Source of the DNA: Gammaproteobacteria bacterium
Lineage (GTDB): Bacteria; Pseudomonadota; Gammaproteobacteria; Arenicellales; DRJH01
Assembly: GCA_011052285.1 (NCBI GenBank)
Contig: DRJH01000168.1
Location: 1 to 6,178 of the forward strand
DNA length: 6,178 bases
Reading direction: 5' to 3'
The translations under genes were made by a program, and so were the position numbers. Positions 1-6,121 of this stretch are shown here, in pieces. A model generated the notes under the pieces. It saw only the letters and a list, made by a program, of their open reading frames with translations. It had not been told where the DNA came from and searched no databases. Numbering within the stretch: position 1 is the stretch's first letter; each line of letters opens with the position of its first letter.

Positions 1-727
1 CGGCAGAGTCGGTTGCTTTAAGTGCCTTGAGCCAAAGGATAAAGGTGAAACCCATCTCGAAGCAGCCCACATAGATGGCAGGCCACCAGGCTTCATTAAG
101 TGATGGAAAATCGGAAAATAGCAACATGGCGGCAGTGATGAACGGCAAGGCACCAAGAAAATTCAGGAACAGACTGAGTATCGGATCGAGACGATTTTTG
201 ACATTAATGAGCCAGAAAAAAGACCAGAGCAAGGTGCTGCCCAGTGCCAGAGCCACACCGGTTGTATTCGAAAATTCCAACAACCATGGTTTGCCATGGG
301 TGGCGATAACCAGTACCCCAGCGTAACTGAGCGACAGTGCGGCCAGGTCAGTTTTGCGCAGCTGCTGTTTTAATATCGGCACGGAGAGCAATGCCAGCGT
401 GATGGCCCAGGTGTAGTTCAGTGCCTGGGCTTCCTGAGCTGGCAACAGGTCATAGGCTTTGAACAGGACAACATAGTACAACCCTGGATTGAGAATCCCC
501 AGCAACAGGGTTTTGTTGCGCTCTTTAGGGTGGATTGCAAGGAGTTGTTGCCAGCGGCCTTTGATGATAATGATGATCAGTAGGAGTAAACAAGCTGTGC
601 CAGCGGCGATAAAGAGTAGCTGCAGGGGCTGCAACTGACGTAGTGCCAGTTTAAAAGCGGTAGCCACTGTTGACCACAGCAAGACTGCCCCCAGTCCAAA
701 AGACAAGGCTTGTTGATTATTTGGCAT
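1..727 (-). CDS. DMT superfamily (EamA-type) transporter, 3' end outside the window
   Basis: Reading the complement from ATG at 727-725 gives 242 codons without a stop, running off the left edge, so the C-terminus is missing; the family is usually about 290-300 residues. The protein starts MPNNQQALSFGLGAVLLWST and is almost entirely hydrophobic helices joined by short basic loops. The helix-1 pattern LLWSTVATAFKLAL is typical of EamA domains. A second half restarts near residue 158 with TGVALALGSTLLWSFFWL, matching the family's internal duplication of two five-helix EamA units. EamA proteins are inner-membrane exporters or permeases for small metabolites; the substrate cannot be told from sequence. 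No good Shine-Dalgarno precedes the ATG, so the start is the least certain part. It is transcribed away from the nir genes and is probably functionally unrelated to them. Confidence 0.88.
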   Translation of the reverse strand, partial: MPNNQQALSFGLGAVLLWSTVATAFKLALRQLQPLQLLFIAAGTACLLLLIIIIIKGRWQQLLAIHPKERNKTLLLGILNPGLYYVVLFKAYDLLPAQEAQALNYTWAITLALLSVPILKQQLRKTDLAALSLSYAGVLVIATHGKPWLLEFSNTTGVALALGSTLLWSFFWLINVKNRLDPILSLFLNFLGALPFITAAMLLFSDFPSLNEAWWPAIYVGCFEMGFTFILWLKALKATDSA

Positions 728-864
728 CGATTACAGGCTCAGGGTGAGGGTTGAGTGGTGGCAGGGGGAGTCCAATAGTGACACGGGGTCGTTATGGCAC
801 CTATTCTCGGTCAGCCTCCTAGTCGGGTATTTTATCCGTTTGCTTGTGTGTTACCATCCAACTT
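728..864. other. Divergent intergenic spacer
   Basis: This gap separates the start of the minus-strand transporter from the start of the plus-strand Sel1-repeat gene, so it should hold a promoter for each. I could not find a convincing -35/-10 pair, FNR box or strong ribosome binding site in it. The stretch is G-rich on the plus strand around 743-776. Confidence 0.5.
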
Positions 865-1335
865 ATGAAATTTTCGAAAGTTGTCTTATTGATTGCGCTG
901 TTGCTTGGTGGCGCCTATATCTTACTGAACTGGTCAGGGTTCGATGAGTTCCTGGCCTCTTATTCGGTCAATCGTGTGCAGGGGCTACAGGATGCGGCCG
1001 AAAAGGGTGATGCCAAGGCACAATACAATCTGGGGTTAGTCTATGATCGGGGTGTCGGTGTTAAGAGTGATGAAAGCAAGGCCTTAAAGTGGTACCGTCT
1101 CGCGGCCGGGCAGGGATATGCCGAAGCACAATACAACCTGGGGATGATGTATTTTTTTGGCAAAGCCGTCGCTCAGGATAACATCAAGGCTTATCGGTGG
1201 ATCGTGCTGGCAGCAGATCAGGATTTGGATGCGGCAAAGCAGGCGATGGAAGAATTGAAGAAAAAAATCTCCGAGCCACAGATTGCGACAGCACAGGCAG
1301 CGGCTAGAGCTTGGAAGCAGACAAACAATAAATAA
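865..1335 (+). CDS. Small Sel1-repeat (TPR-like) protein with N-terminal membrane anchor
   Basis: A 156-residue protein. Residues 1-4 (MKFS) plus K5 form a short basic N-region, followed by a hydrophobic helix at about 6-22 (VVLLIALLLGGAYILLNW), which is an uncleaved anchor or signal peptide. Two Sel1-like repeats of about 36 residues follow: residues 48-83 with KAQYNLGLVYDRGVGV and ALKWYRLAAGQG, and residues 84-120 with EAQYNLGMMYFFGKAVAQD and AYRWIVLAADQD. A charged, Ala/Lys-rich tail ends the protein. Sel1 repeats are helical protein-protein interaction scaffolds, often periplasmic in proteobacteria; no enzymatic role is visible. I chose ATG 865 over an in-frame TTG at 844 because it puts MKFSKVV directly before the hydrophobic segment; neither has a clear Shine-Dalgarno. 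Its stop lies about 75 bp before the nirS remnant. A link with denitrification is only positional. Confidence 0.82.
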   Translation: MKFSKVVLLIALLLGGAYILLNWSGFDEFLASYSVNRVQGLQDAAEKGDAKAQYNLGLVYDRGVGVKSDESKALKWYRLAAGQGYAEAQYNLGMMYFFGKAVAQDNIKAYRWIVLAADQDLDAAKQAMEELKKKISEPQIATAQAAARAWKQTNNK

Positions 1336-1410
1336 TCGAGCGGTAGTATAGAAGTAAAAAATCATTGCTACGGCTATGGTTGGGGTGCAGTGGCGCTCTG
1401 GAAAGTACGG

Positions 1411-1674
1411 TGATGGCAGCCTTGGCCGAGGCTATTAATTGCTTGATGTAAGGAAAGATTCCGGGCTTGCTGGTGCGCCTCGTGTGCTGCAACCAGCATA
1501 TAACCTGGTCGGGGATGAGGTCTATCTGTCAACCTGAAATTCGCTAATCCGCAAGTCCGCAAGTCTGTAATCGTGATTAATGAAGATAAAACCATGGCGT
1601 AAAAATAGCAATCAGAGATCACCGACATCTGTCGGAAAGTTCAATGTTTACAATACCCAATACGATATCACTGA
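1411..1674 (+). pseudogene. nirS: Decayed C-terminal fragment of a second nirS copy
   Basis: Conceptual translation matches the last ~90 residues of the intact NirS encoded downstream, in collinear order but broken frames. From 1430 the frame reads GY-stop-LLDVRKDSGLAGAPRV then LQPAYNLVGDEVYLST, against GYKLINVAKDSGVGGTPRV and VEPEYNKAGDEVWISV; about 20 of 35 positions are identical by hand alignment. From 1567 VIVINEDKTM matches AIVVYDDKTL. From 1634 GKFNVYNTQYDI matches GKFNVYNTQHDI. Visible lesions are TAA at 1436-1438 replacing a Lys codon, TGA at 1535-1537 replacing a Trp codon, a tandem CCGCAAGT duplication at 1549-1564 that shifts the frame, TAA at 1600-1602, a net loss of about 8 nt between 1594 and 1609 that restores the frame, and loss of one base just before the ancestral stop (TGA, 1672-1674). 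Similarity fades upstream of about 1411, although 1375-1400 may preserve traces. The c-heme domain and most of the d1 propeller are absent. Confidence 0.88.
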
Positions 1675-1732
1675 GTGGCAGCTTGTTCTTTGGTGACCCT
1701 TCTGATTCCACTGCTGCAGTCGTTTCGGCAAA

Positions 1733-1750
1733 CCTTGATGAAAATCAAGG
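1733..1750 (+). promoter_or_regulatory. FNR/DNR-family binding site upstream of nirS
   Basis: CCTTGATGAAAATCAAGG contains the exact Crp-Fnr family consensus TTGAT-N4-ATCAA at 1735-1748, and the palindrome extends two more base pairs on each side. Its centre, 1741.5, lies 41.5 bp upstream of the start point expected from the TATAGT element at 1770-1775, which is the classical class II activator spacing. In denitrifiers such boxes before nirS are bound by the NO-sensing regulators DNR/NnrR or by the oxygen sensor FNR/ANR. The site alone cannot distinguish which of these acts here. Confidence 0.92.
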
Positions 1751-1769
1751 AACTTTGCGTTCAGCAAAT

Positions 1770-1775
1770 TATAGT
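1770..1775 (+). promoter_or_regulatory. Probable -10 element of the nirS promoter
   Basis: TATAGT differs from the sigma-70 consensus TATAAT by one base and sits where a class II FNR-dependent promoter needs it, with transcription expected to start at about 1782-1783. No -35 hexamer is needed at this activator position. The implied 5' leader to the nirS ATG is about 68 nt and AT-rich. Confidence 0.75.
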
Positions 1776-1832
1776 GTACTTGCAGTATATGGGTTTTTCT
1801 GGGTTAATTATTATTATGAGAGTTAGAGAGCC

Positions 1833-1838
1833 AGGAGG
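1833..1838 (+). promoter_or_regulatory. Ribosome binding site of nirS
   Basis: A full AGGAGG lies before the ATG at 1851 with a 12-nt gap, longer than the usual 5-9 nt. It supports this start, as does the signal peptide that begins there. Confidence 0.75.
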
Positions 1839-1850
1839 TTTATTTAAATC

Positions 1851-3539
1851 ATGAAACAAAAATTAATTACTGTAGCAGCTGCCGTGGCGTTGGCCAGCCT
1901 TGCAGGGAGCAATGTCGCCATTGCGGCGAAGAAGAAGGCTGAGGAAGCCTATCAGTCCGCACCATCGGCTGTGACGGCCGCATCAACGGAGAAGCCAAAC
2001 GGGCCTACTATCACCAAGGAAGAGTTTGCTACCGGCAAAGAGATTTTCTTCGAACGATGTGCGGGTTGTCATGGTGTATTGCGTAAAGGTGCCACTGGCA
2101 AGCCGTTGACAACGGATATTACCTTGAAGCGCGGTACGGATACACTGGTCGCGACCATTACCTATGGTACTTCAGGCGGTATGCCCTCATGGGAAGGCAC
2201 GCTGTCGGAGAAAGAGATCAACATCATGGCACGCTATATCCAGCAAGAGCCACCACAGCCACCGGAGTTGGGTTTCAAGGAGATGATGGCTTCGTGGAAG
2301 GAGTTTGTCGACCCGGCTGATCGCCCCACCAAGAAGATGAATGATTACAATATCAGCAACTTCTTTTCGGTGACCTTGCGTGATGCCGGCAAGGTTGCAC
2401 TAATTGATGGCGACACCAAGAAAATCGTCAATATTATTGATACCGGGTATGCCGTACATATCTCACGTATGTCCGAATCCGGTCGTTACGTCTATGTGGT
2501 TGGTCGCGACGGCAAGGTGGTTATGATTGATCTGTGGATGAAGAAGCCGGACCGGGTTGCTGAAATCAAGCCCTGCATGGAGGCGCGTTCGGTCGAACTC
2601 TCAAAGTATAAGGGTTATGAAGACAAGTACGCCATTGTTGGATGCTACTGGCCGCCACAATACGTCATTATGGATGCCAAGACCCTGAGGCCGATTCGTG
2701 CGGAAGGTACTCGCGGCATGACGATTGATAACGTCTATCATCCTGAAGTTCGGGTAGCGGCGATTATAGCCAGCCACCAGCGTCCTGAGTTTATGGTCAA
2801 TCTCAAGGAAGCCGGTAAGGTACTGCTAGTCGACTATTCGGATCTGAAAGCACTGAAGGTCACCAGTATTGATGCCGCGAAGTTTCTGCATGATGGTGGT
2901 TGGGATTCGACTAAGCGTTATTTCATGGATGCAGCCAACAAGTCCAATATTATCTCGGTCATCGATTCTAAAGAAGGAAAACTGGTCAAGAATATTACGG
3001 TCGGCAAGATCCCGCATCCTGGCCGTGGTGCCAATATCAATGATCCCAAATATGGTCCCGTATGGTTTACCGGACACCTGGGTGATGACTGGTTGGCTGG
3101 TATCGGAACCGACCCCAAGGGTCATCCGGATAGTGCCTGGAAGGTGGTGCGCCATCTGAATATGGAAGGCAGTGGCAACCTGTTTGTCAAAACCAATCCA
3201 AAATCCACGCATCTGTGGGCTGACAATCCCCTGAATCCTGATTCTGAGACCTATGGAACCGTGGCAGTATTTGATACCAATAATCTCGACAAAGGCTATA
3301 AGCTGATTAATGTAGCCAAGGATTCCGGGGTGGGTGGAACGCCACGTGTGGTAGAGCCGGAGTATAACAAAGCGGGTGATGAAGTCTGGATTTCGGTTTG
3401 GAATCCGCAGGGCAAGCAATCCGCCATCGTGGTCTATGATGACAAAACCCTGAAGGTCAAGACAGTCATCAAGGACAAGAGGCTGGTTACTGCTACCGGT
3501 AAATTCAACGTCTATAACACTCAACACGATATCTACTAA
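1851..3539 (+). CDS. nirS: Cytochrome cd1 nitrite reductase (NO-forming)
   Basis: A 562-residue periplasmic enzyme that reduces nitrite to nitric oxide, using electrons from small c-type cytochromes or cupredoxins; it acts as a homodimer with one heme c and one heme d1 per subunit. Residues 1-26 form a Sec signal peptide ending AIAA. The cytochrome c domain has heme motif C70-A-G-C73-H74, and M111 in TYGTSGGMPSW is the likely sixth ligand. The d1-binding beta-propeller follows from about residue 165. H203 in GYAVHISR corresponds to the proximal d1 ligand. H309 in SHQRPEF and H347 in FLHDGGWD are conserved histidines and candidates for the distal nitrite-binding pocket. The C-terminus GKFNVYNTQHDIY is characteristic of NirS and argues against the paralogue NirN. 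Length is normal for the family (about 560-570) and the frame is intact. Expression should be anaerobic and NO/nitrite-responsive through the upstream FNR/DNR box, ending at the terminator that follows. Confidence 0.98.
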   Translation: MKQKLITVAAAVALASLAGSNVAIAAKKKAEEAYQSAPSAVTAASTEKPNGPTITKEEFATGKEIFFERCAGCHGVLRKGATGKPLTTDITLKRGTDTLVATITYGTSGGMPSWEGTLSEKEINIMARYIQQEPPQPPELGFKEMMASWKEFVDPADRPTKKMNDYNISNFFSVTLRDAGKVALIDGDTKKIVNIIDTGYAVHISRMSESGRYVYVVGRDGKVVMIDLWMKKPDRVAEIKPCMEARSVELSKYKGYEDKYAIVGCYWPPQYVIMDAKTLRPIRAEGTRGMTIDNVYHPEVRVAAIIASHQRPEFMVNLKEAGKVLLVDYSDLKALKVTSIDAAKFLHDGGWDSTKRYFMDAANKSNIISVIDSKEGKLVKNITVGKIPHPGRGANINDPKYGPVWFTGHLGDDWLAGIGTDPKGHPDSAWKVVRHLNMEGSGNLFVKTNPKSTHLWADNPLNPDSETYGTVAVFDTNNLDKGYKLINVAKDSGVGGTPRVVEPEYNKAGDEVWISVWNPQGKQSAIVVYDDKTLKVKTVIKDKRLVTATGKFNVYNTQHDIY

Positions 3540-3558
3540 CCAATCAGTAAACCCCATA

Positions 3559-3598
3559 AAGGTGGGGAAGTGATCTTGCTTCCCCACCTTGCTTTTTT
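3559..3598 (+). terminator. Intrinsic terminator after nirS
   Basis: AAGGTGGGGAAG (3559-3570) pairs perfectly with CTTCCCCACCTT (3579-3590) across an 8-nt loop, giving a GC-rich 12-bp stem. A run of six T follows at 3593-3598. It begins 20 bp after the nirS stop and should end or strongly reduce transcription before nirE. Confidence 0.95.
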
Positions 3599-3651
3599 AG
3601 TAATCGGCTGTGGAGTTTTGAAGGCGTTAATGGAGTTGTAGAGAAAGTCAA

Positions 3652-3706
3652 GTGCTCTAGCCATGCGATAATGCTGAGCACGGTAGTTACCGCATGGCTA
3701 GAGCAC
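3652..3706. repeat. 16-bp perfect inverted repeat between nirS and nirE
   Basis: GTGCTCTAGCCATGCG (3652-3667) and its exact reverse complement (3691-3706) flank a 23-nt spacer. The spacer holds a smaller dyad, TGCT-G-AGCA (3672-3680). No T-run follows the structure on either strand, so it does not look like a second terminator. It could be a REP-like intergenic palindrome, an RNA leader hairpin of the nirE transcript, or a recombination scar. Its 3' edge lies 55 bp before the chosen nirE start. Confidence 0.85.
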
Positions 3707-3761
3707 CAGGCACTGAAAAAATATCTCATCATCAATAATAGATAGAATGTGCGAGGCTTGT

Positions 3762-4571
3762 ATGAATAAACCACCTCATGTATATCTGGTAGGTGCAGGG
3801 CCTGGTGATCCTGAACTGTTGACGGTCAAGGCCAGCCGGCTGTTACGCGAAGCCGATGTTGTGGTGTATGACCGTTTGGTATCGGCAGAAATATTGACAA
3901 TGATCCCGTCTGGCACGGCCAAATTCTATGTCGGTAAGGCTGCGGGTCACCACCATATGACCCAGGACGAAATCAATGCCCTGCTGGTACAACTGGCGCG
4001 TGCCGGCAAGACCCGGATTGTTCGGCTCAAGGGTGGGGATCCGTTGATTTTCGACCGGGGCAGCGAAGAAGCACGTTACCTGCATGAACAGGGTATCCCT
4101 TTCAGTATTGTACCCGGTATTACTTCAGCATCAGCCTGTACCACTTATGCCGGAATCCCCCTGACCCATCGCGGATTGGCCAGAAGTGTTCGTATGGTGA
4201 CCGGGCACTGTCAGAAAAATCGTCCTCTGGATCTGAACTGGAATAGCTTGGCGGATCCTGATACCACCCTGGTGGTCTATATGGGGCTGGGTCATCTGCA
4301 GGAAATCGCCACGAGGTTGCAGCACGCGGGACTGTCAGGCGGCACACCCGCTGCAATCATCGAAAATGGCACACACAGTGATCAGCGTCGTTGCTTGACC
4401 ACCTTGGCACAATTACCGGAGCAGGCTCGGGTACAAGTCTTTACCACACCGTCGCTGATTGTTATCGGCAGAGTTGTGGCACTTGCAAAAGAGCTCGAAT
4501 GGAGACAGACTTCCGATCATGAACAGGCATTTGCAGAAATACTCGGTCAGTCAATCCAGGCGGAGGCGTGA
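3762..4571 (+). CDS. nirE: Uroporphyrinogen-III C-methyltransferase for heme d1 synthesis
   Basis: A 269-residue cytoplasmic SAM-dependent enzyme that methylates uroporphyrinogen III at C2 and C7 to give precorrin-2, the entry step to heme d1. SUMT-family motifs appear in order: VGAGPGDPELLTVKA (residues 10-24), VRLKGGDPLIFDRGSEE (87-103) with the SAM-binding GGDP loop, VPGITSASA (117-125), GIPLTHR (131-137) and VVYMG (171-175). The length is that of a stand-alone SUMT; the NAD-dependent dehydrogenase and ferrochelatase part of CysG is absent, so siroheme must be completed by other enzymes. I chose ATG 3762 because GAGG (3753-3756) lies 5 nt upstream and the protein then starts just before the first beta strand; an in-frame ATG at 3747 has no such site. 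The symbol nirE rather than cobA rests on its place between nirS and nirC. No clear own promoter was found after the preceding terminator. Its 3' end overlaps nirC. Confidence 0.95.
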   Translation: MNKPPHVYLVGAGPGDPELLTVKASRLLREADVVVYDRLVSAEILTMIPSGTAKFYVGKAAGHHHMTQDEINALLVQLARAGKTRIVRLKGGDPLIFDRGSEEARYLHEQGIPFSIVPGITSASACTTYAGIPLTHRGLARSVRMVTGHCQKNRPLDLNWNSLADPDTTLVVYMGLGHLQEIATRLQHAGLSGGTPAAIIENGTHSDQRRCLTTLAQLPEQARVQVFTTPSLIVIGRVVALAKELEWRQTSDHEQAFAEILGQSIQAEA

Positions 4572-4911
4572 GCCGTTACCCATCGTAGCAATTATTGCCG
4601 CCTTTTCCTTTTTACTCACCCAATTGTCGTTTGCCCGGGCGGCATCGGTTGAACTCGGTGTAAAACGAAAAACTGAACTCATCCATCTGTTAAAGCAGGA
4701 TTGTGGGTCTTGTCATGGCATGACCTTGAAGGGTAGTCTTGGCCCGGCTTTGCTGCCCTATAGGATGGCAAAACGAGACGCCGGGCAGCTTCGAGCCATC
4801 ATTCTTGATGGCGTACCCGATACACCGATGCCGCCCTGGCGCGAGTTGCTGAGTTCTGCTGACGTCACATATTTGGTTAAATTACTGCAAGAGGGAGTGC
4901 CCCATGACTAG
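4519..4911 (+). CDS. nirC: Small periplasmic c-type cytochrome of the nir cluster
   Basis: A 130-residue monoheme cytochrome c. Residues 1-18 are polar and end in four arginines (R14-R17). A hydrophobic stretch at about 20-37 (PIVAIIAAFSFLLTQLSF) and a likely cleavage after ARA follow, so it is exported. The heme motif is C62-G-S-C65-H66, and M104 in DTPMPPW is the probable axial ligand, resembling the class I fold of the NirS c-domain. NirC proteins are reported to exchange electrons with NirS and to take part in d1 maturation. ATG 4519 is the only in-frame ATG that leaves a signal peptide; it overlaps nirE by 53 nt and has only a distant GGAG (4501-4504), so its translation may depend on coupling to nirE. 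A TTG at 4528 is an alternative. The end overlaps nirF by 8 nt. Confidence 0.9.
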   Translation: MNRHLQKYSVSQSRRRREPLPIVAIIAAFSFLLTQLSFARAASVELGVKRKTELIHLLKQDCGSCHGMTLKGSLGPALLPYRMAKRDAGQLRAIILDGVPDTPMPPWRELLSSADVTYLVKLLQEGVPHD

Positions 4912-6106
4912 GTTTCGTAGCGGTTATTTGTGGGCTCGGTTGTCGGTGCTCCTGTCATTGTTCTTTCTGCCACTGCTGTCGGTAGCTCAGACTGCGCTTC
5001 GTGGCACGGGAGATCTCGGTATCATTATCGAGCGTGCCATCGGTGAGGTGCTGATTGTTGAAACGAGCGGTCAGACTATCCTCGGCAAAGTCGGTGGGCT
5101 GGGAGATCTTTCCCATGCCACAGCGGTATTTTCGCGTGATGAGCGCTACGCCTTTGTCTTCGGTCGTGACGGTGGCTTGTCAAAAATAGATTTGTTATCT
5201 ATGAAACTGGTCAAACGCGTGATCCAGTCCGGCAACAGTATCGGCGGGGCTATTTCTCAGGATGGGCGGTTAGTGGCGGTGTCCAATTACACGCCCGGAG
5301 GCGTGAAGCTGTTTGATGCAGCTAGTCTGAAGTTGGTGGCGGACATTCCCGCGACCTACGGTGATAAGGGTCAGCGTTCAAAAGTCATTGGCCTGGTCGA
5401 CGCACCGGGCATGAAATTTGTTTTTAGCCTCTACGATGCAGGTGAAACCTGGGTGGTCGATGCTAGTGACCGCACAGCATTGAAGATTAGAAAGTTCAAA
5501 AATATTGGTCGTCTACCCTATGACGGCCTGATTACCCCGGATGGTCGCTACTATATCGCCGGCTTGTTTGGTGAGGATGGTATGGCCTTATTGGATTTAT
5601 GGCATCTTGATGCCGGTATCAAGCGGATTCTGCCACATTATGGTCGGGGTGAGAAAAAGTTACCGGTCTATAAAATGCCGCACCTGGAAGGCTGGACGCA
5701 AGCAGGTAATGAATTATTTGTACCGGCTGTAGGTCATCATGAGGTACTGGTGATGCGTGCCGGGAGTTGGCAGCAAACAGGAAAAATCCCGACCTATGGT
5801 CAACCGATTTTTGTCATGTCCAGACCGGATGGGCGTCAGGTCTGGGTTAATTTTGCTCACCCCCTGAATGATACTGTACAGATTATTGATGTCCCAAGTC
5901 ACCGGATTATCAAAACCCTGAAGCCAGGTAAAGCGGTCTTGCATATGGAGTTTACCCCACGGGGGGAACAGGTGTGGGTCTCGGTACGTGATGCCAATCG
6001 CGTCAATATTTACGATACTGCAACCATGACCTTGTTGAAATCATTGCCGGCAGATGCTCCGAGCGGTATTTTCTTTACTGCCCGTGCCAACAAAATCGGG
6101 TTATAG
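4904..6106 (+). CDS. nirF: Heme d1 biosynthesis protein, periplasmic beta-propeller
   Basis: A 400-residue protein required for a late, periplasmic step of heme d1 formation; the family binds d1-like tetrapyrroles and is a relative of the NirS/NirN propeller domain without a cytochrome c domain. Residues 1-29 form a signal peptide with a long hydrophobic core (LSVLLSLFFLPLLSVA). The family signature follows: RGTGDLG (33-39), GGLGDLSHATAVFSRD (64-79), VFGRDGGLSKIDL (85-97) and GNSIGGAISQDGR (110-122). Recurrent blade strands continue to the end. There is no cysteine anywhere, so no lipobox; the protein should be soluble in the periplasm or held by its signal anchor, unlike the lipoprotein form described for Pseudomonas aeruginosa. 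The start at 4904 has GGGAG (4893-4897) 6 nt upstream and overlaps the nirC stop, indicating co-transcription and coupling. Length is as usual for NirF. Confidence 0.97.
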   Translation: MTRFRSGYLWARLSVLLSLFFLPLLSVAQTALRGTGDLGIIIERAIGEVLIVETSGQTILGKVGGLGDLSHATAVFSRDERYAFVFGRDGGLSKIDLLSMKLVKRVIQSGNSIGGAISQDGRLVAVSNYTPGGVKLFDAASLKLVADIPATYGDKGQRSKVIGLVDAPGMKFVFSLYDAGETWVVDASDRTALKIRKFKNIGRLPYDGLITPDGRYYIAGLFGEDGMALLDLWHLDAGIKRILPHYGRGEKKLPVYKMPHLEGWTQAGNELFVPAVGHHEVLVMRAGSWQQTGKIPTYGQPIFVMSRPDGRQVWVNFAHPLNDTVQIIDVPSHRIIKTLKPGKAVLHMEFTPRGEQVWVSVRDANRVNIYDTATMTLLKSLPADAPSGIFFTARANKIGL

Positions 6107-6121
6107 AGGCCGAGTTATTTC

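Noticed and set aside
744..947. A 67-codon plus-strand open frame overlapping the start of the Sel1-repeat gene
   Set aside because: Its second half overlaps the Sel1-repeat gene in another frame, and the first half is G-rich spacer without a recognisable domain.
1411..1674. The NirS-like fragment as part of a nirN gene
   Set aside because: The ending GKFNVYNTQYDI is the NirS form and matches the intact NirS nearly residue for residue, and no NirN-specific segment is seen.
1710..1720. Short palindrome ACTGC-T-GCAGT upstream of the FNR/DNR box
   Set aside because: Only five base pairs per arm and no match to a regulator site I know; such dyads are expected by chance.
1644..1826. A 60-codon plus-strand open frame between the nirS remnant and nirS
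   Set aside because: It starts inside the nirS remnant, runs through the FNR/DNR box and -10 element, has no ribosome binding site and resembles nothing I recognise; it is chance.
2826..3587. A 253-codon minus-strand open frame opposite the 3' part of nirS
   Set aside because: It lies entirely antisense to a strongly conserved coding region and crosses the nirS terminator; its composition is what the complement of a coding sequence gives.
3652..3706. The inverted repeat read as a second intrinsic terminator
   Set aside because: No T-run follows the stem on either strand and the loop is long (23 nt).
3747..3761. Upstream ATG for nirE adding MCEAC
   Set aside because: The GAGG at 3753-3756 is correctly spaced only for ATG 3762, and the five extra residues have no family support.
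4552..4640. Arginine run in the NirC signal peptide as a twin-arginine (Tat) signal
   Set aside because: The RRRR tract lacks the following hydrophobic F-L-K pattern, and c-type cytochromes are exported unfolded by Sec before heme attachment.
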